NCBI RefSeq assembly: GCF_004009905.1
Contig: NZ_ML136876.1
Coordinates: forward strand, 25,711 to 89,710
Length of the DNA stretch: 64,000 bases
Source: Lactobacillus xujianguonis
GTDB lineage: Bacteria; Bacillota; Bacilli; Lactobacillales; Lactobacillaceae
Direction of reading: 5' to 3'
A program made the position numbers and the translations under genes. Position 1 is the first letter of the stretch. Each line of letters opens with the position of its first letter. Under the pieces are notes generated by a model, which was given only the letters and a program-made list of their open reading frames with translations, was not told the DNA's origin and ran no database searches. Shown here one piece after another: positions 18,064-25,965 of this stretch.

Positions 18064-18202
18064 CTTGATCATTCCTCTTATTTTTCATCATCGTCTTTTC
18101 AACATTGAAATAAATTTTTAAAGCGCAAAAGAAAATAATGATAAAGCTGATCACAAAGATCGTCGAAATGATCAAACTGAGGGTGTAAAAACTCTCGATC
18201 AA
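18056..18202 (-). CDS. 48-aa membrane peptide of the exopolysaccharide operon
   Basis: Short gene starting at TTG 18202, 8 bases after AAAGGA; the TTG overlaps the stop of the upstream membrane gene and the stop overlaps the GT2 start region. The product is a hydrophobic helix (residues ~7-30, LSLIISTIFVISFIIIFFCA) followed by a basic tail (KTMMKNKRNDQDE). The double overlap argues that it is a genuine translationally coupled member of the operon, perhaps a small subunit of the synthase complex. Confidence 0.62.
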   Translation of the reverse strand: MIESFYTLSLIISTIFVISFIIIFFCALKIYFNVEKTMMKNKRNDQDE

Positions 18203-19059
18203 CCTACTTGTCCTTTCAAATATTCAACTACTAACTTTGTTTCTGCTTCGCGCATCAAATGCTTGAATAAAACCGTCCAATCACTATAGCGATCTAAGTT
18301 TTCCTGAGTAACAGTCTGTGATACCACCTTTAATTGAATTGGAATTGGAACTGCTAACTCTGAAATTGTTTGCTCAGTTTGTTGATTTAAGAAATTTAAT
18401 ACTCTTTCAGGTTGATTAGGGGATATAACGATGAAATTTCCATTTCCCAGGAAATAAATGAATTCTGCAGTCAAGCGACTTTCTTTTAAGGCCTTACTGA
18501 GCTTGCGCATGGCTTTTAAATATTCATAATGATGAAATTCCTTAAATTGTTGACTATTTTCCCAGCGCACCAAGGTTACCGTCGTGTGAAAGTTCATCTG
18601 TTTCATTTTCTTAATGATCCGAATTTGACGCCGGTAGAGTTTAATCGCATTATAAGTCGTTTGCAACTTTACATGCGGATTATAATGTGCCAAGTAGCGA
18701 TTAATTGACCGCCGATCATTTTTCATAAACTTTAATCTAATTAAATGCTGACTAGCATAATTAACCAATAGCACTTCAATTGGAAAAATTACCAATACAA
18801 TCAGTTTGATTGCGGTCGGTAAGATCATATATCCCAAAAACAAATATGCCATGCTAATCGTGGTTAAAATAATCATTAGCCAACTAACTAGGATATTTGG
18901 CAAAATAAATCCTGTAATCACTGCTAACACTAAAATTGCAGTTATTCCATTACTAATATTGTTAGTACAGTAAATTGAAGCCCATCTCACTAAGATCAAT
19001 GGGAACAAAATTGCTAGCAATAAATCACAGGGCATGAAGAAATTCTTTTTTCTGTCCAT
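18199..19059 (-). CDS. membrane protein with GGDEF-like cytoplasmic domain
   Basis: A 286-aa protein with four or five hydrophobic segments in residues ~10-110, then a cytoplasmic half of about 170 residues. That half (TTVTLVRWENSQQFKEFHHYEYLKA, then FIYFLGNGNFIVIS) resembles a degenerate GGDEF/diguanylate-cyclase fold: LGNGNF takes the place of the GGDEF loop, so no cyclase activity is expected. A role as a regulatory partner of the GT2 synthase is inferred from position; this is the first gene of the broken exopolysaccharide operon and is itself intact. Its ribosome-binding site is weak. Confidence 0.6.
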   Translation of the reverse strand: MDRKKNFFMPCDLLLAILFPLILVRWASIYCTNNISNGITAILVLAVITGFILPNILVSWLMIILTTISMAYLFLGYMILPTAIKLIVLVIFPIEVLLVNYASQHLIRLKFMKNDRRSINRYLAHYNPHVKLQTTYNAIKLYRRQIRIIKKMKQMNFHTTVTLVRWENSQQFKEFHHYEYLKAMRKLSKALKESRLTAEFIYFLGNGNFIVISPNQPERVLNFLNQQTEQTISELAVPIPIQLKVVSQTVTQENLDRYSDWTVLFKHLMREAETKLVVEYLKGQVG

Positions 19060-19176
19060 TTCAGTCTCTTTTTTTCACATCTATATCTAATTCACTCATA
19101 TATCTTAATTTAGAGTACTACCCACTATAATATCTTACTAATAGTAATTTTTGAATATTAAATTGCTAATTTCTGC

Positions 19177-19213
19177 AAAAAAATACAGCCATCTCCATTA
19201 GATGACTGTATTC
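19177..19213 (-). terminator. intrinsic terminator of the SLAP gene
   Basis: Minus-strand hairpin AATACAGTCATCTA/AGATGGCTGTATT followed by TTTTTTT. Confidence 0.85.
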
Positions 19214-19248
19214 CTAAAAGAATCGCTATTTATTAAGCTCAAAGTAAA

Positions 19249-19605
19249 TTAGTTCTTCACAACATCCTTTGATCTTAACCATTGCTTTTGATTACCAATC
19301 CGGTAAATTCGCTTGCTGTTAACTTTCTTAGTAGCCTTAACTTTCCAAGTAGTACCCATCTTTACTTTTTCACCAGTAGTATGGTTCTTGGCGTTAACAA
19401 CGTTAACCTTTTGATTCTTAGAGTCTTTGACGACAACAAAGATCTTGTCGCCTTTCTTAGCAACCGGATTAGTTGGTTCAACTTCAGCTGAACCTAAAGG
19501 AGCAGCCGTAGACGCAGCATTTACAGTACCAATGCCAACTAAACCTAAACTAGCAACAAACGTAATACTTGAAACAGCTTTGATTAAGTTCTTAACGTTT
19601 AACAT
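19249..19605 (-). CDS. secreted SLAP-domain (S-layer associated) protein
   Basis: Small exported protein, 118 aa. A signal peptide (residues 1-30, cleavage after VNA) is followed by a single copy of the bacterial surface-layer (SLAP) repeat: KVNVVNAKNHTTGEKVKMGTTWKVKATKKVNSKRIYRIG with the terminal QWLRSKDV. In lactobacilli this domain binds wall polymers such as teichoic acid, and usually occurs as two copies at the end of larger proteins; here it is nearly the entire protein. CAGGTAG precedes the ATG. It is transcribed alone. Confidence 0.85.
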   Translation of the reverse strand: MLNVKNLIKAVSSITFVASLGLVGIGTVNAASTAAPLGSAEVEPTNPVAKKGDKIFVVVKDSKNQKVNVVNAKNHTTGEKVKMGTTWKVKATKKVNSKRIYRIGNQKQWLRSKDVVKN

Positions 19606-20001
19606 TTTAACTACCTGCGATTCTATAACTCTTTCTCTTTACACTTTTATTATAAATTAACTGTTATTCAATTCAACCCTGATGAATTTGCATTCAGCCT
19701 TACAGAAGCCTCATTTTATACGCGTATAGTTTATTCGATGTTAGCGCTAACATTTATGCTTTTTCTGTTATTTTTTATTACTAAAGCGCTCAACACCGGG
19801 ATTTACCAAATACTATACGAAGCTATAATTACCCATAATTTGGAAATTTTTACTAACTGAGTTAGTAAAAGATAATAACTAATATAGGCAGCAAGTAATC
19901 ATAAGACAAGAATTTTGCTCAAAATCACGCGAGTTATTCTATACGATATTTTTAAATAAAAGATAATCATTGCCGTTTTCTGGCAATGATTAACGTTTTT
20001 C
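19606..20001. other. intergenic region with a cre-like palindrome
   Basis: Gene-free stretch between the SLAP and protease genes. ATGTTAGCGCTAACAT at 19738-19753 is a perfect 16-bp palindrome whose core matches the cre pattern TGTNANCGNTNNCA, about 130 bases upstream of the SLAP gene, so CcpA control of that gene is possible. The right end holds the protease terminator. Nothing else was recognised. Confidence 0.5.
19965..19996 (-). terminator. intrinsic terminator of the protease gene
   Basis: Hairpin AATCATTGCC/GGCAATGATT with a 7-base loop; on the minus strand TCTTTTATTT follows. Confidence 0.7.
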
Positions 20002-20667
20002 TTATCGTTGAGTGTTATATAACGTTATCACTGAAACAACATCAATTGGTTGGATGGAATAGGCATGACCTAGATCAAGTACTGAATTCATAACTGACGG
20101 TCTGCCATCAATATGGTTTAAGCCGATAGCATGACCTAATTCGTGTTCAGCAACATCAATCCGCGATTGAGGATCAATAATTCTCATGTAAAAATCATTC
20201 AAGCGAAATTCAGATGAACGAGTATTTTTTGTGACTCGGCGTTCAATTTCTTCACCAGCCCAGGTTGTTTGGCCGTAATTTCCATCGTGTAAATAAATAT
20301 AGGCTTGTTGTGGCTTAGCAACTTGAATGAATTTAACGGCGCCGGTTTGGTTCCAAGCAGCTAAGGCTGCTTCAGTTGCCTGTCGATCTTCTGCATTACT
20401 AGTTCCCACATAGATCGTAGCTACCGGAATTCTAAGCTTCGAGGCTTTGATTTGCTTTTTGACCCGGTGATGCTTTTTCTGTCGATCAATCTTGATTTGT
20501 TTCTTTAAGCGTTTCTTTTTATGCTGCTTCTTTTTGGCCTTTTTGGCTATCTTGTGACTAGCAGCTTGAACAGGTTGTGTGGTCTGCTCGGTCGTCACCA
20601 CTCCCATACCGCCTAGCAGCATCAAGACGATGATGATTTTCTTCCAAAATTTATTTATTTTCTTCAT
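20002..20667 (-). CDS. secreted matrixin-like zinc metalloprotease
   Basis: A 221-aa exported protein. Residues 1-36 form a signal peptide ending in VQAAS. Residues ~38-76 are an extreme Lys/His-rich stretch that could bind anionic wall polymers. The catalytic domain has HELGHAIGLNH (His175, Glu176, His179, His185), the metzincin zinc-binding motif, and a downstream SVMN Met-turn (Met193). This places it in the matrixin-like peptidase family M10A. It should act at or outside the cell surface; substrate unknown. The start has only a weak ribosome-binding site. Confidence 0.87.
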   Translation of the reverse strand: MKKINKFWKKIIIVLMLLGGMGVVTTEQTTQPVQAASHKIAKKAKKKQHKKKRLKKQIKIDRQKKHHRVKKQIKASKLRIPVATIYVGTSNAEDRQATEAALAAWNQTGAVKFIQVAKPQQAYIYLHDGNYGQTTWAGEEIERRVTKNTRSSEFRLNDFYMRIIDPQSRIDVAEHELGHAIGLNHIDGRPSVMNSVLDLGHAYSIQPIDVVSVITLYNTQR

Positions 20668-20818
20668 CTTTGTCTACAACTTTCTATTATGTCTAAATCA
20701 TAAGCTTTACTGCAGGACAAAGTCAATTAACGATCATTTACACCGAGATTTTGCCTCATTTCTTCCTATACTATGGTAGAATCTATGTGTTATTCTTTTT
20801 TAACGGAGAAAATAAATA

Positions 20819-21448
20819 ATGAAGAAAAATTACACTGCCATTGGCATTGGCCTGCCATTGACTTTGATTTTGGCCTTCTCAATTGTGCTTCATGCCAGTT
20901 GGGTAAATCACGTTGATCATTTCTTCCAGCAGCTTGTTCATTTTAGTCCTAACTTACAAGGAATTATGTTAAAAATCTCTTTCCTTGCCTCCCCTAAAAT
21001 GGATTTGGTCTGGATGTTGATCATTGTCATCATTTTATGGATTAAACACCAAAAACCGCTGGCGCTGAATCTACTTGTTTTACTAATCAGTGCCGATGCA
21101 GTTGGTTGGGTCATCAAGCACCTCATTCAACGTGCACGTCCAATTCAACATTTGGCAATTGATGACGGTTTTAGTTTTCCAAGTGGTCACACTTTAGGAC
21201 TATCAATTTTAGTTCTGTGGTTCATCATGATTTTCTTGCCAGTATTTTTGAAAAACAAAACCACCCGCATTTGGGTTGATATCTTATTAGCAGTGATTTT
21301 GGTAATTGAAATGATTTCGAGAGTTTATCTTTATGCTCACTACCCAACTGATGTCTGCGGCTCAGTTTTAGTCTCTTGGACCTGGATCGGAGTTGTTGAA
21401 CTGCTCTGGCAAAAATTTACACCAAGAACTAGTAAAAATAATTTTTAA
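20819..21448 (+). CDS. PAP2-family membrane phosphatase
   Basis: Type 2 phosphatidic acid phosphatase-like membrane protein, 209 aa, with about six hydrophobic segments. The three catalytic blocks are KHLIQRARP (KX6RP), FPSGHT (PSGH) and SRVYLYAHYPTD (SRX5HX3D). These enzymes dephosphorylate lipid phosphates or undecaprenyl pyrophosphate on the outer face of the membrane. A GGAG lies 10 bases before the ATG. Monocistronic. Confidence 0.9.
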   Translation: MKKNYTAIGIGLPLTLILAFSIVLHASWVNHVDHFFQQLVHFSPNLQGIMLKISFLASPKMDLVWMLIIVIILWIKHQKPLALNLLVLLISADAVGWVIKHLIQRARPIQHLAIDDGFSFPSGHTLGLSILVLWFIMIFLPVFLKNKTTRIWVDILLAVILVIEMISRVYLYAHYPTDVCGSVLVSWTWIGVVELLWQKFTPRTSKNNF

Positions 21449-21451
21449 ATC

Positions 21452-21494
21452 AAAAGAATGATCAAACTGAAAAATGTTTGATCATTCTTTTTTC
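21452..21494. terminator. bidirectional terminator
   Basis: Hairpin AAAGAATGATCAAAC/GTTTGATCATTCTTT between convergent genes with A and T tracts on both sides. Confidence 0.88.
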
Positions 21495-21496
21495 TT

Positions 21497-22114
21497 CTAT
21501 TGATATGGCCAATCAGTTAACCGATCTTTTTCGGTAATTTTTCGTAATACCCGCGCTGGTGTACCCACTGCCAAAGAATGAGCCGGAATATCTTTAGTGA
21601 CGACACTACCTGCACCAATCACACTGCCTTCACCAATTGTTACTCCTGGACAAACTGTGACACTACTTGCCAGCCAACAGTTATCTTCAATAGTAATTGG
21701 TGCGCCGTATTCAATATCAGTATAAGTCCCATCTTTTTGCAAACGAACATTTCTTTGCTCAGGAAGTAATGGATGCAGTGGCGTCGCAATCGTGACATTT
21801 GGACCAAACATGACATTATTTCCAATTGTCACAGGACAAGTATCTAAAATCGTCAAATTGAAATTAGCATAAAACTCTTTGCCGAGATGCGTGAATTGAC
21901 CATAGTCAACTTGAATTGGACCTTGCAAGTAAACGCCTTTACCATGATCAGGAAACAAGCGATCAATAATTGCATTTCTTTCTTCCTTATCGGTATCTGC
22001 CAACATATTGTAATCCCGGCATAGACGATGGGCTAAGCGAGAAATCTTTTGCAATTCTGCTGTACCAGGACGATAAGCCTTACCGGCTAGCATATTTTTG
22101 GTATTTTCTTCCAT
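21497..22114 (-). CDS. maltose/galactoside O-acetyltransferase family protein
   Basis: Cytoplasmic acetyl-CoA-dependent sugar O-acetyltransferase, 205 aa. The amino-terminal Mac domain (MLAGKAYRP ... RLFPDHG) is followed by a left-handed beta-helix of hexapeptide repeats (VTIGNNVMFGPNV, ITIEDNCWLASSVTVCPGVTIGEGSVIGAGSVVTKDI) and the catalytic HPL region (TPLHPLLPEQRN). AGAGGTG lies 10 bases before the ATG. Relatives acetylate sugars as a detoxification route. It marks the left border of the plasmid-like module. Confidence 0.9.
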   Translation of the reverse strand: MEENTKNMLAGKAYRPGTAELQKISRLAHRLCRDYNMLADTDKEERNAIIDRLFPDHGKGVYLQGPIQVDYGQFTHLGKEFYANFNLTILDTCPVTIGNNVMFGPNVTIATPLHPLLPEQRNVRLQKDGTYTDIEYGAPITIEDNCWLASSVTVCPGVTIGEGSVIGAGSVVTKDIPAHSLAVGTPARVLRKITEKDRLTDWPYQ

Positions 22115-22392
22115 TTTAGTATTGCACCTCTTTTTGATGTTTTGCTTTTATTATATCAAATATATTGATGATTACCCTTATACGGCTATGAATTATTATC
22201 TATATACTTTCGCTTATAGTTATCCGTATATTAATAATTAAAAAGTTAATTTAGCGATGTTTCCAACATCTTTGCTACAGAATAATTTTTCACTTATTTA
22301 ACAAAATAAATATTAATATCCGTAGTCATATACATCTAAATATAAAGTACCGTATTCTTATACTTACCAGTATCAATATTCATATAAACTTT

Positions 22393-22445
22393 AAAACGAC
22401 GTGATTTGGAGATTTTTTGCTTCCAAATGACGTCGTTTTTATTAA
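22393..22445. repeat. inverted pair of iterons downstream of rep
   Basis: CTCCAAATCACGTCGTTTT on the minus strand (22393-22411) faces TTCCAAATGACGTCGTTTTT on the plus strand (22421-22440) across 9 bases. Each arm matches the iterons found on the other side of rep. As RNA this would fold into a hairpin; as DNA it may be an additional Rep-binding or copy-control site. Confidence 0.65.
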
Positions 22446-22620
22446 ATTCTTCTCAATTGTTGGCACTATGAAATATCTAAAACCATAATGCTACATATAA
22501 GTATCCATTTTACATATATTCAGCCATGCACTATTATAATATATGTATCTTTACACGTATCTTTAAAAATATAAATACAAGTGTATTTACAGTACTAAAT
22601 ATATGTATTTCATAATGTAC

Positions 22621-22662
22621 AAAAAAGGGGCGATAGATCAACGTTTTGTGACCTATCGCCTT
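22621..22662 (-). terminator. intrinsic terminator of rep
   Basis: Hairpin GGCGATAG/CTATCGCC with a minus-strand TTTTTT tail, 20 bases after the rep stop. Confidence 0.8.
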
Positions 22663-22681
22663 CTTAATTTTTATTTTATTG

Positions 22682-23950
22682 TCAACTTAAATCTTTTATA
22701 TCAAACAGTGATAAGCTATCATTCAAATCTTGCCCAGCATGGGTAAAGTCAATCGAAACATTACCATTATCACGTTGAACCTGCATGTCCTTGGCACTTT
22801 CTTCCAAGGACTTGAGTCGTTCTTTTTCTGCCTTTTGATCGCGATCACGATCTTCCTCAGACTTCATGTAGCCCATTTTAAGGAGTTGCATGTCCTCTTT
22901 GTCTTCTGGTGTCAGGAAGCCTTTTTTGCTTACTTCTTCGTATACGTGCAATAATTGCGCAAATTGAGCGTGTTTATATTGCGTCAAGGACTTTAAATCA
23001 GAACGATGGAAAGCAGTCCGCCGTGAGCGTTTATGCAGCTTATTTGGCAAGAAATATGAGTGCAGATGGCCTTCTTTATACTCCTTAGCACAAGTACCCA
23101 AAGTAAAGCCGTAAAAACGGTCTAAAGCTCTAAATTTCTGCTTATCCGTCAAATATGGGTTAGATTTGATGTAATAAACGGAATTCGTATCTTCAATACT
23201 ACTGTCATAGTAAACATCTTGCTGATTATTCTTTTCAGGCACCCAAGTGAAGATATAAGAATCAAGCTTGCGCCCTCTAACACCTTTACGGTAGTTCTTA
23301 GTCACCTTAAAATTCTGGAAATTAGCACACAATTCCTCAATACACAGACTAAGAACACGTCGGTCGATATCTGTAGGACGGTAAGACTTCGGAATTTGCA
23401 GCCGTTTTCTGAAATCGTCGATTTTATATTCCTTGTGTCCCACGGTACGCCACTGCTTCAATAATCTGAACAACTTACGCGAATAATTGGAATGAAGACG
23501 TACATATTGCGTAATTGAAAAGCGTGTCCAGTGTTCCAAATGGTTAAATAAATATTGAAAACTATCACTTACTTCTACACTAGTCTCAAGCGTATCAGTG
23601 TCTACTACCGATCTTTTGAAGATATTTTCTCGAATTTTGTTGATGTGTCCGGTATTTTTATCTTTTTCTTCTTTAGACAGCTGTATTGTGAGTAACCGAG
23701 AAAAGGTATCATCAACATTTTTAGCAATTTGTTTGTTAGAAATATGACTGTTGTAGCCGACTTCACGCTTAATCTGATCTGGAGAAAGTGTAATTCGGTT
23801 ACTACCTTGATCCTTTACTTGCGCAGCAATTAGCCAAAAGATATTACTATTTATTTCGGGTAGGCTATCAATTGGCTCAAAGATAGGATCATCATTGAAG
23901 CGATTATCAATCTTAATTATCTTTTGTACAGGTCTTTTTCTAATTGCCAT
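22682..23950 (-). CDS. plasmid-type replication initiator, Rep_3/RepB family
   Basis: Iteron-type initiator protein of 422 aa. The amino half has the winged-helix layout of the Rep_3 superfamily (NSNIFWLIAAQVKDQ, ITLSPDQIKREVGY, then RFSITQYVRLHSNYSRKLFRLLKQW, a hallmark segment, and YKIDDFRKRLQIP). The carboxy third is charged and probably helical (KSEEDRDRDQKAEKERLKSLEES). GGAG lies before the ATG. A long array of iterons with a DnaA box lies directly upstream, as expected for a theta-type origin. Such a protein would bind its iterons and recruit DnaB. It lies between ordinary chromosomal genes here, so the unit is probably integrated. Confidence 0.87.
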   Translation of the reverse strand: MAIRKRPVQKIIKIDNRFNDDPIFEPIDSLPEINSNIFWLIAAQVKDQGSNRITLSPDQIKREVGYNSHISNKQIAKNVDDTFSRLLTIQLSKEEKDKNTGHINKIRENIFKRSVVDTDTLETSVEVSDSFQYLFNHLEHWTRFSITQYVRLHSNYSRKLFRLLKQWRTVGHKEYKIDDFRKRLQIPKSYRPTDIDRRVLSLCIEELCANFQNFKVTKNYRKGVRGRKLDSYIFTWVPEKNNQQDVYYDSSIEDTNSVYYIKSNPYLTDKQKFRALDRFYGFTLGTCAKEYKEGHLHSYFLPNKLHKRSRRTAFHRSDLKSLTQYKHAQFAQLLHVYEEVSKKGFLTPEDKEDMQLLKMGYMKSEEDRDRDQKAEKERLKSLEESAKDMQVQRDNGNVSIDFTHAGQDLNDSLSLFDIKDLS

Positions 23951-24057
23951 AGGTGAATCTCCAATTAACGACTTTCATAATCTGTAACGTCGTTCCTTTT
24001 ATTTAAGGTAAATATAAAGCATTTCAACAGTAGAAACAACACTTATTAGCAAATTTG

Positions 24058-24969
24058 CTCCATGAGATGTCACCCTTATTAAAATTCGTTCCATACGACG
24101 TCACTTTTATTCAAAAATAACTCCATAAGACGTCGTTTTTAATTCATTTTCTAAATTTAATCCATATGATGTCACCCTTATTACTCCACATCACGTCGTC
24201 TTAAATAAAATCTCCATGAGCCGTCACCCTTATTAATTTTCAAAATCGGGTCAAAAAAATTAGCAAAAATTACAGTTTTCAACAGTTTTTCATGATTTTT
24301 AGCTTGCCTCAAATTTACAACATGTAGTGTTTTCTAGCATATTTTTAGCTATTCTTAAAAAGAAGCTCCATAAGATGTCCCCCTTATTCAAAAATTACAT
24401 TAAATAAACGACCTAAAATGGGAAAATAGTTCTTTTAGAGACTTATTTAGCGCTATTTTATTTAAAAAAGGGGTAATTCTAAAAATAATCTCCACGTGGT
24501 GTCACTCTTATTAATACTAACTCTACATTTCTGAGAATTGAGTACTCAAATATTGGATATATTTAAAAAGAGCACCACAATATGTTGTGTCCATAAGGCG
24601 TCACTCTTATTAAAATGGAGCTAGTTTTGCCTAAATTACTCCATATGACGTCACCCTAATTTCAAAAATTGTGGATAACTAGGCTCCATGAGATGTCGCC
24701 CTTATTAAAATCTCGAAAATCGTCTCTCCATCAGACGTCACCGTTAATACCATAAAGCGTCGTTTAATAATTCCACATTGCGACACTGTTATTAAAAAGT
24801 ACTCAATATGTTGATACATCAGGCTTTAAAGCTATTTTGACGCTATTTTGGCTTCCATGAAACGTCACCTTTATTAAATTAAGCAAAAATTGCCGAGCTT
24901 TGTTGATATTAAAGGGATTAGAGCATGTAAATCACGCACTAGTACTCCACAAGACGTCGTTTTTCAATT
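24058..24969 (+). repeat. iteron array / candidate theta origin
   Basis: About 16 degenerate copies of a 22-25 bp direct repeat, consensus TCCATNNGACGTCACCCTTA then TTAA, spread irregularly upstream of rep. Copies begin near 24058, 24088, 24121, 24159, 24184, 24211, 24363, 24490, 24589, 24639, 24684, 24726, 24749, 24771, 24853 and 24945. Two core types occur: GACGTCACCCTTATT and GACGTCGTTTTTAATT. One more degenerate copy lies at about 23982-24003 and an inverted pair downstream of rep. The GACGTC centre is palindromic. The AT-rich gap at 24240-24360 could be a melting region. Function as an origin is inferred from position and pattern. Confidence 0.85.
24670..24678 (-). promoter_or_regulatory. 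perfect DnaA box within the iteron array
   Basis: TTATCCACA on the minus strand is a perfect match to the DnaA box consensus and lies between two iterons, as in many theta-replicating plasmid origins. Confidence 0.7.
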
Positions 24970-25261
24970 GCTGTAGCTTAAGCATATCAAGGCCTCCGCG
25001 TCATGCTAAAAGGATGTTAAAGGGTTTAATTAAAGGGTATATATAAAATGGTTATTAAATGACTTTCACTACAAACCGCCTCACTTGCAATATTGACCTT
25101 AAAACGTAAGTAAATAGTGAACTGCGAATTAACTCATAATTTTGTTAAATAAAATCATGAACAACAATTGGTTACAAATAAGACATTCAAAACAGCTGCC
25201 TAGCTAAATGCTTTTTAATTCTTAAATAAAGCAATTGAAGTTTTAACTTTAAATAAAAATA
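24970..25261. other. gene-free stretch next to the origin
   Basis: No gene, iteron or convincing structure was seen between the last iteron and the terminator of the ribbon-helix-helix gene. Confidence 0.5.
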
Positions 25262-25297
25262 AAAGCCAGATACATAAGTAAAAATACATGTATCTGA
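25262..25297 (-). terminator. probable terminator of the RHH gene
   Basis: Minus-strand hairpin AGTCAGATACAT ... ATGTATCTGGCT followed by a T-rich run (TTTTATTTTTATTT). Confidence 0.6.
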
Positions 25298-25306
25298 CTA
25301 AAAGCT

Positions 25307-25594
25307 TTAGTTATCTTTGTTTTGTTCGATCCACTCATCAAGAAAGGCACTAGTTGAAGTAAAACCATGACGTTTAGCTATTCTATTAAGTGCTTTTCTA
25401 TTACTTGGTTTTAAAGTAAAAGTAAATGGTTTAACCTTCTCTTTTTGAATAGGTGTTTTAGTGGGTAGTGAGTAATTGATAGTGGGTTGGGGTACTTCTT
25501 GAACTTCTGGTTTATTATTAAGTGCTTCTGTCATCTTTTCATGGGTTTCTTTACCATTTTGAAAAGCATTTTTCTTTGGTCTATCGAATGCCAT
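25307..25594 (-). CDS. partition-associated ribbon-helix-helix protein
   Basis: A 95-aa protein whose start at 25594 follows GGAGG by 8 bases. The amino half is flexible and polar with prolines; the carboxy half (PFTFTLKPSNRKALNRIAKRHGFTSTSAFLDEWIEQ, residues ~58-92) has the strand-helix-helix pattern of a CopG/ParG-like ribbon-helix-helix DNA-binding domain. It follows parA on the same strand, the usual place of the centromere-binding protein in ParA type Ib partition modules, where a mobile tail stimulates the ATPase. Assignment as the partner of ParA is inference from position and fold. Confidence 0.68.
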   Translation of the reverse strand: MAFDRPKKNAFQNGKETHEKMTEALNNKPEVQEVPQPTINYSLPTKTPIQKEKVKPFTFTLKPSNRKALNRIAKRHGFTSTSAFLDEWIEQNKDN

Positions 25595-25927
25595 ATTTAT
25601 AACCTCCAATATGTTTATACATAACAGATATATTATACCAACAAATATAAGTATAAGTACATTTATATTTAAAAGCTTTAGAAAAACAAAAGTTTATTGA
25701 AAACTAATTTGTACGGATATAACTATTTATATGTAAAATAATATGTATAAGAATAATAAAACATACAAATATATATAGACGTCTAAGTATAAAGCTATTG
25801 GTAAATATAGAGATAATAATATGAAAATGTACTAATATAATAAGAAGTAGGTTAATACATATAAATATAAATATGCGTATTCTATAAAAGCTGATATATC
25901 AACATATGATAGATATTTTTCGAAAAC
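25595..25927. repeat. AT-rich short-repeat field between parA and the RHH gene
   Basis: Gene-free region with recurring 6-9 bp words (ATATAAGTATA, TATAAGTAC, AATATAAATATG, TATGTATAAG) at short irregular spacing. Ribbon-helix-helix partition proteins bind arrays of short direct repeats, so this is a candidate centromere. The same words recur at 22150-22600, 26815-27065 and 28340-28430. Confidence 0.45.
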
Positions 25928-25962
25928 AAAAAAGAAGCCAAAGAATAGTTTTAGCTTCTTTA
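25928..25962 (-). terminator. intrinsic terminator of parA
   Basis: Hairpin AAGAAGC/GCTTCTT with additional inner pairing and a minus-strand TTTTTT tract, 4 bases after the parA stop. It would separate parA from the downstream RHH gene. Confidence 0.65.
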
Positions 25963-25965
25963 TTT

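Larger units (their letters stand above)
22115..22681. other. AT-rich flank of the plasmid-like module
   Basis: Gene-free and very AT-rich. It has many short words of the type TATATACTT, CTTATACTT and AAATATAAA, like those around parA further right, an inverted pair of iterons (22393-22445) and the rep terminator. I take the left boundary of the replicon to lie in the first 100 bases, where the repeat words begin; no target-site duplication could be identified by eye. Confidence 0.5.
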
